Position numbers and translations under genes: made by a program. From Candidatus Babelota bacterium (GTDB lineage Bacteria; Babelota; Babeliae; Babelales; Vermiphilaceae), in assembly GCA_026388985.1 (NCBI GenBank), contig JAPLIS010000009.1, positions 1 to 42,032 on the forward strand: DNA of 42,032 nucleotides. The letters run 5' to 3'. Position 1 is the first letter of the stretch. Each line of letters begins with the position of its first letter. The notes under the pieces were generated by a model. It searched no databases, was not told the origin of the DNA, and worked only from the letters and a program-made list of their open reading frames with translations. This document shows positions 31,892 to 39,636 of this stretch, one piece after another.

Positions 31892-32150
31892 GGGTTTTCT
31901 CCCTCGCCATCATTGTCCATACATGAAAAAGGCTTTCTTTCACGTCATCATTGTCCATACATGAAAATGGTTTTCTCCAACGTCGTCCTCGTGAAAAGGG
32001 CTTTCTCCAACATCGTTATTGTAGATTCATGAAAATGGCTTTCTCCAACGTGATTATTGTAGATTCGTGAAAAGGGCTTTTTTCCACGCCATCATTGTCC
32101 ATACATGAAAAGTGTTTTCTCCCAAGTCATCCGACACGAAGGCGGAGATT
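31892..32150. repeat. Degenerate tandem array, about 38-bp unit, six to seven copies
   Basis: Units start at 31892, 31931, 31969, 31998, 32037, 32074 and 32113. Each reads GGCTTTCTCCAACGTCATC..., followed by TTGTCCATACATGAAAA or TTGTAGATTCATGAAAA. The third unit is shorter (29 bp) and has TCCTCGTGAAAA, which links the array to the palindromic core of the GIY-YIG units. No open frame and no leader are seen. Confidence 0.75.
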
Positions 32151-32277
32151 CGTCTTTCCCGTGTTATTTGTCATTTAGAAAAGCGCTTTTTATTGTGAAA
32201 ATTACTATTAAACCCGTGCATGGTGAGCTCTCAACTAAAAACGATATTTTTTAGTAAAATTTGCAACAAACAGTTGG
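32125..32277 (+). repeat. Dispersed repeat R1, partial copy (3' part)
   Basis: This copy starts in the core (CATCCGACACGAAGGCGGAGA) and continues through GTGTTATTTGTCATTTAGAA and ACTAAAAACGATATTTTTTA to CAGTTGG. Confidence 0.65.
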
Positions 32278-32295
32278 CCATTAGAGAAGCGTGAA

Positions 32296-32538
32296 TTTAA
32301 TCAGGATATCGCGGGTTTAATAAGGATATCGCGGGTTTAATTGTTTAAAAATACATGTCCACGTAATATAATTAGTGCCTTTCCATCCGTCATCCGACAC
32401 GAAAACGGGGATCCATCTTTTCCATGTTATTTGTCATTTAGAAAGCCGCTTTTTGTTGAAAAAATTACCATTAATCCCGTTCGTGGTGAACTTCCAACTA
32501 AAAACAAGCTTTTAGCAAAATTTTAAACAAGCAGTTTG
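32296..32538 (+). repeat. Dispersed repeat R1, full copy with duplicated 20-bp head
   Basis: The head TTTAAT.AGGATATCGCGGG is present twice in tandem (32296-32315 and 32316-32335). The rest of R1 follows, with GTCATCCGACACGAAAACGG in the core and CAAGCAGTTTG at the end. A further short R1 tail is at 32539-32600. Confidence 0.7.
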
Positions 32539-32589
32539 TCATTTATAAAAGTACATTTATTAGAAAAAATTACTATTAATCCCGTTCGT

Positions 32590-32721
32590 GGTGAGGTGCG
32601 AGTGTAGCGATCCTCGAACCATCTACCTTCAAAAGCTGTTCGTTAGAAGGTAGATGGCACCCTCAGGTGGCAGTCTCGTTCAACCGCTTGCGCTGTAAGC
32701 GTAAGTGGCACCATCTACCTT
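32590..32721. repeat. Dispersed repeat R2, two copies, one with inverted ends
   Basis: One copy lies at 32590-32640. The second (32649-32721) is bounded by AAGGTAGATGG and its inverse CCATCTACCTT, giving a small element of about 70 bp with terminal inverted repeats. Its interior, GTTCAACCGCTTGCGC.GTAA, is also found at 12817-12840. Confidence 0.6.
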
Positions 32722-32770
32722 GTTTAAACGCATCTGTTCGGCAGACAGGAAGCCATTGGGCAGAAAGAAT

Positions 32771-33296
32771 GACCTTCTCCAACGTCATTCTCGCGAAGGC
32801 GGGCTCAACCGCCATAGCGGCATCCATCTTTTTTGGGCTTATAGAGAAGATAAATCTAGCCACTCGGGATTACTTTTTTCAATAAGTTTAATCTTCCAAG
32901 ATCTATTCCATTTTTTCAACTGTTTTTCCCTGCTTATGGCATAACAAATCGAATCAAATTCTTCGTAATAAACCAGTCGGCAAACTGAGTATTTTGCGGT
33001 AAACCCCGGTACCGTTTTACTTGTATGCTCATCTATGCGCCTTGATATGTCGCTGGTAACGCCAATATAAAGGGTTCCATTTTCTTGAGAACATAGAATG
33101 TAAACGTAGAAAATTTTCATAAAAAACAATTACTTTCACGCTTTAAATAATTATTTTAATCTATTTTATTATTAATAATAACTTGCTTTTAAAGTATTTA
33201 ATATTTTAATAGCTAACTTTTTACAAGCCAACGTATTAATTTTCTGCACTGATAAGATGGATTCCCGCCTTCGCGAGAATGACGTAGGAGGGTGTC
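32771..33296 (-). mobile_element. Inverted-repeat unit carrying a GIY-YIG nuclease gene (copy 2)
   Basis: The right end (33254-33296) and left end (32771-32830) are inverted repeats of the same family as copy 1, but the left end contains CTCAACCGCCATAGCGGC in place of two bases. The core here is ATTCTCGCGAAGGCGGG at both ends, whereas copy 1 has ATCCTCGCGAAGGCGGGGAT at both ends, so the ends changed in step within each copy. Similarity to copy 1 spans roughly 32745-33352. Confidence 0.6.
32839..33120 (-). CDS. Small GIY-YIG superfamily nuclease (copy 2)
   Basis: 93 residues from the ATG at 33120 (a TTG three codons earlier is less likely). It has the same single GIY-YIG domain as copy 1, with YVYIL, LYIGVTSDISRRIDEH and YYEEFDSICYAISREKQLKKW, and about four residue changes. 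The intact frame in both copies suggests recent duplication or continued selection. No ribosome binding site is evident, so expression may be low or driven from outside. Confidence 0.85.
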   Translation of the reverse strand: MKIFYVYILCSQENGTLYIGVTSDISRRIDEHTSKTVPGFTAKYSVCRLVYYEEFDSICYAISREKQLKKWNRSWKIKLIEKSNPEWLDLSSL

Positions 33297-33368
33297 ATAA
33301 TTCCTATGCAATAGTTACTTTGCAATCAATATTCAGCGCTTAAAAATTTGATATCGTGGATTTAATAA

Positions 33369-33536
33369 GGATATCGTGGGTTTGTTTTTTTGAAATACAT
33401 GTCCACGCAATATAATTATCGCCTTTCCATCCGTCATCCGACACGAAAACGGGGATCCATCTTTTTCATGTTATTTGTCATTTATAAAAGCGCTTTTTAT
33501 TATAAAAAATTACTATTAATCCCGTTCGTGGTGAGG
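33369..33536 (+). repeat. Dispersed repeat R1, copy next to the GIY-YIG copy 2 unit
   Basis: The copy runs from GGATATCGTGGGTTTG through ATGTCCACGCAATATAATTA and GTCATCCGACACGAAAACGG to CCCGTTCGTGGTGAG, where it merges into R2. Confidence 0.7.
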
Positions 33537-33733
33537 TGCGAGTGTAGCGAGCCTCGAACCATCTACCTTTGAAAAAGCTGTTCGTTAGAAGGTGCGAGTG
33601 TAGCGAGCCTCGAACTATCTACCTTTGAATTAGCAAAATATTATACTCTCTCCCGCGTCATCCTCGCAATTAGCAAAAGATGCTCTCTCCAACGTCATCC
33701 GACACGAAAGCGGGAAATGTGAAGCACGGGGGG
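33530..33733. repeat. R2 copies and mosaic repeats before yidD
   Basis: Two R2 copies (33530-33570 and 33590-33628) are followed by GAATTAGCAAAATATTATAC and GCAAAAGATGCTCTCTCC, as at 12856-12915, and a final core fragment GTCATCCGACACGAAAGCGGG. The repeats stop just before the stop codon of yidD. Confidence 0.6.
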
Positions 33734-33934
33734 TTAGAAGGGGCTACAGCAGGCAAGTAGCCGTTTGCCGATAGCCACAACGGCGTAAAAGAGGGGCTTT
33801 TCTTGTAGCTGGATAGTAGCGTAGCTGGTGCAGCCAAGAGCAAATTTACAGTTAATGGGGCCAAGGAGGGGTCTAATGCTGACGATAACAAAGTTTACAA
33901 GATTATTTATAATGCGTTTTTTTTGTACCGGCAT
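33734..33934 (-). CDS. yidD: Membrane protein insertion efficiency factor YidD
   Basis: 66 residues. NFVIVSIRPLLGPINCKFAL followed by GCTSYA matches the family signature (RF.SPLLG..CRF.P.CS.YA), and it continues to a region near KRLLACCSPF that fits the family's RLLRC.PF. The typical HPGG tail is absent. AGGG lies five bases before the ATG. Position after rnpA and rpmH on the same strand is the canonical rpmH-rnpA-yidD order. YidD aids YidC-dependent membrane insertion. An overlapping ORF on the same strand (33670-33891) is a shadow. Confidence 0.75.
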   Translation of the reverse strand: MPVQKKRIINNLVNFVIVSIRPLLGPINCKFALGCTSYATIQLQEKPLFYAVVAIGKRLLACCSPF

Positions 33935-34033
33935 ATATGCCCTATCTATGTTTGCTTTATAGGTATTTAAGAATAGTTTTGTGTGGCAGTATTATTTTTA
34001 GGAGTTGATTAGGCATGAATATACGTGAAGCCA

Positions 34034-34384
34034 TTAACTACTTTTTGAAGTCAAAGGGGACATAACGTGGGTAAGAAGATCTTGTAGTTTAGCAAATGGA
34101 ATCAGAGTGCTTTCTTTTTTTACAATAATCACACAGTCATGGCCATAAGCATAATACTGATTTTCATAATAAAGAGCTTTGAACTGTCTACGTATTTTGT
34201 TACGAGTAGGAGCATCGCCTACTTTGCGTGAAGTAATGACTAAAATACGTCCAAAGGCAGGGTTTTGTTGCGGTGCTATAAGAAAGACAAGTCCGCGATA
34301 CCTGAGCGCGCAGCGAGCATTTTTAAAAAAGGCATCAATTTCTTTTTGAGTAAACCGTGACAGTTTACCGGCAATAGTAGTCAT
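34034..34384 (-). CDS. rnpA: Ribonuclease P protein component
   Basis: 116 residues. The RNR motif region reads APTRNKIRRQFKALYYE, and the N-terminal FTQKEIDAFFKNAR and GRILVITSRKVGDA fit the family. The C-terminal half carries HDCVIIVKK. It supports the catalytic RNA in 5' maturation of tRNA. AAAAGG precedes the ATG; rpmH lies 20 bases upstream. Confidence 0.9.
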   Translation of the reverse strand: MTTIAGKLSRFTQKEIDAFFKNARCALRYRGLVFLIAPQQNPAFGRILVITSRKVGDAPTRNKIRRQFKALYYENQYYAYGHDCVIIVKKESTLIPFAKLQDLLTHVMSPLTSKSS

Positions 34385-34404
34385 TGATGCCTTTTTTAAT
34401 AGAG

Positions 34405-34551
34405 TTAGTACGAGCTTACTGCAAGACGTTTTCTACCTGATGCACGACGACGGTTCATTATTTTACGGCCATCTCTTGTTTGCATACGAGCACGAAAACC
34501 ATGCTTTCTAACACGCTTTTTTAAGCTTTTTTTAGCTAATGTGATTGACAT
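34405..34551 (-). CDS. rpmH: Ribosomal protein bL34
   Basis: 48 residues reading [20 protein letters not shown] and then [20 protein letters not shown], ending RLAVSSY. The HGFRARM and RRRA.GRKRL motifs are diagnostic for bL34. AGGG lies about seven bases before the ATG. First gene of rpmH-rnpA-yidD. No dnaA gene or DnaA-box cluster is seen next to it. Confidence 0.95.
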   Translation of the reverse strand: MSITLAKKSLKKRVRKHGFRARMQTRDGRKIMNRRRASGRKRLAVSSY

Positions 34552-34694
34552 GAAAATTCCCTTAATTATTCAATAATTATATAGCAACTATCTAAACAGT
34601 AAAATTAGTATACGAGTAACATTATTATACGGCCAAAATAGGCTTTTTTCAACTTATTCTATCAAGCACCTTTATAAGGCGGTACCATACTTTG

Positions 34695-35624
34695 TTAAGA
34701 TTTAAGCGTTTCGCTTAAGTAACGCTCAGCATCAAGAGCAGCCATACAGCCACTTGCAGCCGATGTTATTGCCTGTTTGTAGCGGTAATCAAACACGTCC
34801 CCCGCTGCAAAAACTCCCTCAACAGATGTTCTTGTATTGTTTTCAACCTGAACATAACCCCATTTGTTAAGTGTTATTTGCCCTTCAAATGGTTTAGTGT
34901 TTGGTTTAAGGCCAATGGCTATAAAGATACCATCAGTCTCAACAGTTGTTTTTTCACCTGTTTTTTGATTTAAAATGGTAGCTCCCGTTACATGCTGTCC
35001 ATCGCCCTGTATGTCTGTGACGGTGCTATTATAAAGCACGGTGATATCTGGGTCATCGAGTATGCGTTGCTTCATGGCATGAGAGGCTGTTAGGGTATCC
35101 ATAATCTGGACAACGGTTATTTTTTTAGTGAATTTTTTTAAAAATGAGGCATCTTCCATCGCCGTATCGCCACCACCGACCACCAATACATTTTTATCAG
35201 GGTAGAAGGCCCCATCACATACAGCACAGGTGGTAACACCAGACCCCCAATAGGTATCCTCTCCAGGGCATCCAAGACGGTTAGGCACAGCTCCTGTGGC
35301 AATAATAACGCTATGAGCCTTGATTTCTTTGTTGCGTTCAGTCAAAATGGTGAATGGGCGCTGTGAAAAATCGACTGAAGTAACATTTTCTGAGATAAAC
35401 TGTGCGCCAAAATGCTTGGCGTGGTCACGCATATTCATCATAAGCTTAGGCCCCAAAATACTTTTTTCTCCTGGCCAATTTTCAACATAACTGGTGCCCA
35501 TCAACTGTCCACCTGGAGCGCTACCTTCAATAACAACTGGTTGTAAATTTGCTCGCGCCGCATATATAGCTGCGGTAAGTCCTGCAGGTCCAGATCCGAT
35601 GATTACAAGCTTTTGAATATCCAT
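34695..35624 (-). CDS. trxB: Thioredoxin reductase
   Basis: 309 residues. FAD-binding GSGPAGLTAA (10-20), the redox pair Cys133-Cys136 in CAVCDGAF, the NADPH-binding GGGDTA (149-154), and the C-terminal FAD motif GVFAAGDVFDY. It passes electrons from NADPH to thioredoxin. AGAAGG precedes the ATG. Eighteen bases separate it from the gene upstream, so the two may be co-transcribed. Confidence 0.95.
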   Translation of the reverse strand: MDIQKLVIIGSGPAGLTAAIYAARANLQPVVIEGSAPGGQLMGTSYVENWPGEKSILGPKLMMNMRDHAKHFGAQFISENVTSVDFSQRPFTILTERNKEIKAHSVIIATGAVPNRLGCPGEDTYWGSGVTTCAVCDGAFYPDKNVLVVGGGDTAMEDASFLKKFTKKITVVQIMDTLTASHAMKQRILDDPDITVLYNSTVTDIQGDGQHVTGATILNQKTGEKTTVETDGIFIAIGLKPNTKPFEGQITLNKWGYVQVENNTRTSVEGVFAAGDVFDYRYKQAITSAASGCMAALDAERYLSETLKS

Positions 35625-35641
35625 GAAGCACGCCTTCTATT

Positions 35642-36988
35642 TTATTTTTTAGTTAAATGGTAAATTGCATGATTAATTGCTTTTTCTCGCAAACAGATTC
35701 GTTTTATTTCTTCTGTAGGAACAGGAACTTCCTGCCCATGTATTGTAGATGAAGGAGCTTGAAAGTAAATAAATTCTTTAGTTCTTGGGCGATTAATAAG
35801 GTTTAAATAACCCTTTATATCTTCACGTGAAAGATCAATATTTTCATGGTAGGCAAAGCGATCAATAAAAATAGACTCACGAGTTTGTTTTTCAGCTAGT
35901 TTTTGAATAGTGTTCAGAAAACTTTTCTGCTTTCGATATACGTTATAGTCAGGGTTTAAGGAAACTTTTTCTAAGATCGCTTTTTGTTGCCGCAATGCAA
36001 GATGTTGTGGAATAGTAAATTGATGCTTGGCAAGAAGGATTTTAAAAGATTCTTCTACCATTGATCTACGCTGCGACATATCATCACGATAAGAAAAAAC
36101 TTCAATAAGCTTTTTATGAATATCTTTGTTTGTTTTAATTTTGAAATGATTTTTAAAATAATTCAAGCAAAAATAGGCATAAGGAAGAGTGTCGACTATT
36201 TCAATATGGAAATTATAGCTAGAAGCGAGCTGGTTGCTGAAAAAATCCTGAAATCCTTTATTGTCCGTATCAAAAATGTCCCCTGTTTTTTTACCTAAAA
36301 ATACATCGCACATGGGACTTTCCAGTTTTTCATTCCCGAGGCGAAACCAAAAATTTTGAGTTAATGTGGTAAGTTCAACATTTTTTTTGGCAGTATTGAT
36401 TGATATATTAAAATTAACCCAATCACCAATGTTTAACGCAGATGAAAAATATTCTTGCTGGAGAGCTTGTTCTGTTTTGATAAAGAGCTCAACTTGTCGG
36501 TCAAGGTCTTGATATTTTTTACGAATCGGTGATTTAAAAGGTAGATACTTCCATTCGTGAATAGGCAGATCGTTGCAGCTGGTAAATTCAAATGAAAAAA
36601 GAGCATCTTTGTCAGGCTCTAGTGCAATATCTAACAATCTTGGTTCGCCAGCAATAATTACTTTGTGTGCTCTAATTTCTTTATATAAAAAATTAATTAC
36701 ACAAAATTTAAACAAAAATTCTTTAAGATGTTCGGTAATATTTTTCTTAAAGTTGTTTTGAATATATTCAAGTGGTGCATTACCGCGAGCAAAACCTTTG
36801 GTATGAACATGCTGTTGCTGGTTTAATGAGACTTCGTGATACAGGGCAGATATTATTGAGGCAGGTATGGTTACCTTTGCTAAACAAAAATTATTTGTTG
36901 AGCAAGAAAGATCTAAGGTAAGCAATGATGATAGATTGTTTTCTGTAGATGCAGATGCACATGAACGATGAAGCAATTGGCTAGCCAT
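35642..36988 (-). CDS. tig: Divergent trigger factor-like chaperone
   Basis: 448 residues from the ATG at 36988, which has AAAGGAG at good spacing. Residues near 40-130 follow the trigger-factor N-domain pattern, VTIPASIISALYHEV, TKGFARGNAPLEYIQNNFKK, then EPRLLDIAL. The ribosome-binding segment usually GFRKGK.P is therefore GFARGN.P here. A segment with IGDWVNFNISI and FLGKKTGDIF looks like a degenerate FKBP-type domain, and a long helical C-terminal domain follows. Trigger factor binds nascent chains at the ribosome exit. The assignment rests on overall pattern; identity is low. Neighbours (tRNA, frr, tsf) are translation genes. Confidence 0.65.
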   Translation of the reverse strand: MASQLLHRSCASASTENNLSSLLTLDLSCSTNNFCLAKVTIPASIISALYHEVSLNQQQHVHTKGFARGNAPLEYIQNNFKKNITEHLKEFLFKFCVINFLYKEIRAHKVIIAGEPRLLDIALEPDKDALFSFEFTSCNDLPIHEWKYLPFKSPIRKKYQDLDRQVELFIKTEQALQQEYFSSALNIGDWVNFNISINTAKKNVELTTLTQNFWFRLGNEKLESPMCDVFLGKKTGDIFDTDNKGFQDFFSNQLASSYNFHIEIVDTLPYAYFCLNYFKNHFKIKTNKDIHKKLIEVFSYRDDMSQRRSMVEESFKILLAKHQFTIPQHLALRQQKAILEKVSLNPDYNVYRKQKSFLNTIQKLAEKQTRESIFIDRFAYHENIDLSREDIKGYLNLINRPRTKEFIYFQAPSSTIHGQEVPVPTEEIKRICLREKAINHAIYHLTKK

Positions 36989-37005
36989 AGTACTCTCCTT
37001 TGGTT

Positions 37006-37091
37006 TGGTGCAGGAGGAGGGACTTGAACCCCCACTCCTTCTCAGGAACTGGATCCTAAGTCCAGCGCGTCTACCATTCCGCCACTCCTGC
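37006..37091 (-). tRNA. tRNA-Leu (anticodon UAG)
   Basis: An 86-base class II tRNA. The acceptor stem GCAGGAG/CTCCTGC is followed by A and an encoded CCA. The anticodon stem-loop is CTGGA-CTTAGGA-TCCAG with anticodon TAG. The long variable arm is TTCCTGAGAAGGA, and the T arm contains GGGGGTTCAAGTCCCTC. A long ORF that reads through it is an artefact. Confidence 0.95.
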
Positions 37092-37246
37092 ACATTAACT
37101 TCAAAACTAATGTGAGCTGCATTGGAGTTTAACCAATAACCCACAGATTTTAAGAGTCTATTACCTTGCTATTTCATCTAGCAGCTCATATGTCAACATG
37201 AAAGAAAGTATACCAACAATTTAAATAAAATAAAGCATTAATTTAT

Positions 37247-37849
37247 TTAAATTGTATGAAGCTCTTCTTCTTTCTTTTTGCCCATTTGGTCAACACGTTT
37301 GGTAAAAGCATCAGTCACATTTTGCAATACATCTAAAAGACGAGTGTAGAAGTTTTCTGATATTGTTTTTTTTGTTTTGCCATCACGAATCAAGTTGTTA
37401 AAATCTTTACGTGTGTTGCGCATAGCAATTTTGCATTCTTCAGTTTTTTTACCCAACAATTTCACCAATTCGTCGCGGCGCTGAGAGCTCATTTGTGGTA
37501 CACGTAAGCGAATAATTTTACCATCATTAACCGGGCTAATGCCGATAGAAGAGGCGGCAAGCGCTTTTTCTATGTCAGCGATAGTGCTTGAATCCCATGG
37601 CTGAATAGTAATAAGATTTGCTTCTGGAGCAGCAATAGCCGCAACGCCTTTCATGGCAACCGGTGGTTGGCCGTAGATACTAACAGGGATACTATCAACC
37701 AATGAAGTGTGTGCTCTGCCCGTTCTGATTTTTATTAATTCACCTTCAAAGTGCTTAATAGCTTTCTGCATTTCAACTTCCATAGGAGATTGAAATGCTT
37801 TTATGTCATTTTCTACTAACGTTATACTTTTAGTAATATCATGTGACAT
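37247..37849 (-). CDS. frr: Ribosome recycling factor
   Basis: 200 residues, slightly longer than usual at the N-terminus. The family signatures GELIKIRTGRAHTSLVD, IQPWDSSTIADIEKA, GISPVNDGKIIRLRVP and RNTRKDFNN are all present. It splits post-termination ribosomes with EF-G. AAAGGA precedes the ATG. It lies downstream of tsf on the same strand; pyrH, often between them, is missing here. Confidence 0.95.
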   Translation of the reverse strand: MSHDITKSITLVENDIKAFQSPMEVEMQKAIKHFEGELIKIRTGRAHTSLVDSIPVSIYGQPPVAMKGVAAIAAPEANLITIQPWDSSTIADIEKALAASSIGISPVNDGKIIRLRVPQMSSQRRDELVKLLGKKTEECKIAMRNTRKDFNNLIRDGKTKKTISENFYTRLLDVLQNVTDAFTKRVDQMGKKKEEELHTI

Positions 37850-37878
37850 GACGTGTTTCCTTTATCTCTTTATTACTA

Positions 37879-38472
37879 TTATAAGCCGACTTCAAAGCGT
37901 GCAAAACGTTTGATTTTAATATTTTCACCTGTTTTTGCAATAAGCTCTTGAAGCGCCTGAGTAACAGTAAGTTGGTCGTTTTTTACAAATGTTTGGTTTA
38001 AAAGGCACACGTCAGAATACAGTTTTTGCACTTTGCCTTCAACGATTTGAGCAAGCATTTTTTCTGGTTTGCCAGAGTTTACCAATTGTTCATGCATAAT
38101 TTCTTTTTCATGCGCTAAGAATTTTGGGTCAACATCTTCAGGAGCCAAGTACAAAGGTTTAAGCGCAGTAATATGCAAGCAGATGTCTTGAGCAAATTGA
38201 CGAGTAGCTTCTGTGCGAGCAACAAAATCTGTTTCGCAGTTTAATTCAATCATAACGCCAATTTGGCTGCCAGGATGAATGTATGCATGAATAAGGCCTT
38301 GAGTTGTTTCTTTGCCAGCTCTTTTAGCAGCAACAGCAGCACCTTTTTTGCGTAACATTTCAATTGCTTTTGCAATATCACCATTAGTTTCTTCTAATGC
38401 TTTGCGGCAATCCATAAGGCCAAGTCCGGTAGCGTCACGTAGTTCTTGTATAAGTGTGCGATCAATCGCCAT
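37879..38472 (-). CDS. tsf: Elongation factor Ts
   Basis: 197 residues from the ATG at 38472, with AGGAG four to five bases upstream; the ATG at 38493 contains no such site and adds non-conserved residues. The signatures LRDATGLGLMDCRKALEE and IELNCETDFVAR mark the N-terminal and core domains, where TDFVA contacts EF-Tu. It is the short form, with a reduced core relative to the E. coli protein (283 aa). rpsB is not upstream in this window. Confidence 0.94.
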   Translation of the reverse strand: MAIDRTLIQELRDATGLGLMDCRKALEETNGDIAKAIEMLRKKGAAVAAKRAGKETTQGLIHAYIHPGSQIGVMIELNCETDFVARTEATRQFAQDICLHITALKPLYLAPEDVDPKFLAHEKEIMHEQLVNSGKPEKMLAQIVEGKVQKLYSDVCLLNQTFVKNDQLTVTQALQELIAKTGENIKIKRFARFEVGL

Positions 38473-38793
38473 AATGCTCCTAATAATACACATAAAATAG
38501 TTATAAAAGATAAAGTACTTCTTTAATATATCTTACTATTAAAAAATAATAAGCAGATATAAGTATATAATAGTGTGCCATAACAAGCTGTTTTGGCAAC
38601 TTCCAGCTATAAAACTCTTTTTTTTGATGGTGTCGCGTGTCTGGGTGGCTTTTTATATTTTCTAATAGAATAGATAGCGTGGAGGCGTTTTACAAAATAA
38701 AAGAGTAGTAGTATAGTATAAATAAGTGGAAAATAAGTGAGTGTAATAAATAGATGTAATAAATGGATCTATTACCAAGTTATGGAGGTTATT

Positions 38794-39507
38794 ATGAATT
38801 CTGTATTAAAAAAGATATGTTTAGGTGTACTTGTCGCCAGCTGTTCGACTACATTGCCCATGTTTCAAGGTGGCAGCAATGGGGGAATATCGGCAGATCA
38901 GCAGTTACTGTTAAATATGTTGCGTAGCATGTCATCTCAGAATAGCAATCAGCCTGCTCAACAGCCATTCGTGTCACCAGTTAAAGATTCGTTTCCAGCT
39001 GCTTTAAATAAGTTGCTTGCTGTGTATGTGTCGTTGCAAAATGCAAAAAAAGTTGCGGCTCATTTATCTGATGAAAAAGTATTGACCCAGCTTCCTACTG
39101 AAAATGATCTATCGTATTATTGGCGAGTAGGATCTAAGGTGTATGATGCGTGTTCTTTTTTGGTTACGGGCTATGAGCACTTTGGTGAGTGTAAGAAGTA
39201 TATGGAAGAAACGTTATTCGGTAAGAATTACGTAGCTGATATAGAAAAAAATGTTTTTATTGATGTTCCTAACTTATGGGCAAACAAAGAAGAAGTTGAG
39301 TCTGAAAAAAAAGCATTGCAAAAAGAACTCGCGGCATTTGTAGCATGTGAAAATAATTCAGAGGCTCTAGAAAACGGTAAGGCGCTTTTGACCAAATGGG
39401 ATAAAAGTAAAGCAGGAGATTCACGACAAAAATTTGCCCGTTTTGTTATATATAGAGACTTGATTGTAGCAAATCTTAGAGCAAAGGGCTTTAGGGTTAA
39501 CTCATAG
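38794..39507 (+). CDS. Putative lipoprotein of unknown function
   Basis: 237 residues from the ATG at 38794, five bases after GGAGG. The N-terminus NSVLKKICLGVLVASCSTT has a lipobox-like VASC, so processing to a lipoprotein is likely; a plain signal peptide is the alternative. The following region is low-complexity (GGSNGG, then SSQNSNQPAQQP), then a helical domain with three Cys. A terminator follows at 39569. No family recognised. Confidence 0.75.
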   Translation: MNSVLKKICLGVLVASCSTTLPMFQGGSNGGISADQQLLLNMLRSMSSQNSNQPAQQPFVSPVKDSFPAALNKLLAVYVSLQNAKKVAAHLSDEKVLTQLPTENDLSYYWRVGSKVYDACSFLVTGYEHFGECKKYMEETLFGKNYVADIEKNVFIDVPNLWANKEEVESEKKALQKELAAFVACENNSEALENGKALLTKWDKSKAGDSRQKFARFVIYRDLIVANLRAKGFRVNS

Positions 39508-39568
39508 ATAAGTTAATGATTAAAAAAGTTTATCGTTGTTATTAAAAATGTTTTCCTCCATTTATTAG

Positions 39569-39618
39569 GGTATGCACTCACAAAGTTGTAAAAAACTGTA
39601 TGGGTGCATACCTTTTTT
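39569..39618 (+). terminator. Terminator after the lipoprotein gene
   Basis: GGTATGCAC (39569-39577) pairs with GTGCATACC (39604-39612) around a 26-base loop, followed by six Ts. It also sits past the end of the convergent argS gene. Confidence 0.75.
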
Positions 39619-39636
39619 AGTGCTTATTTTATCTGC

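Noticed and set aside
31892-32150. Possible CRISPR array because of regularly spaced repeats
   Set aside because: Units are contiguous and degenerate, the intervening parts are not unique spacers, one unit is short, and no cas genes are near.
33670-33891. 73-codon ORF on the minus strand overlapping yidD
   Set aside because: It runs out of frame through the yidD gene and the repeats and has no family features.
34552-34694. Possible replication origin upstream of rpmH
   Set aside because: No dnaA gene, no cluster of DnaA boxes and no typical unwinding element were seen; rpmH position alone is not enough.
36989-37144. 52-codon N-terminal extension of the trigger-factor-like frame
   Set aside because: It is read through tRNA-Leu (the EWRNGRRAGLR translation is typical of that); a good ribosome binding site marks the ATG at 36988.
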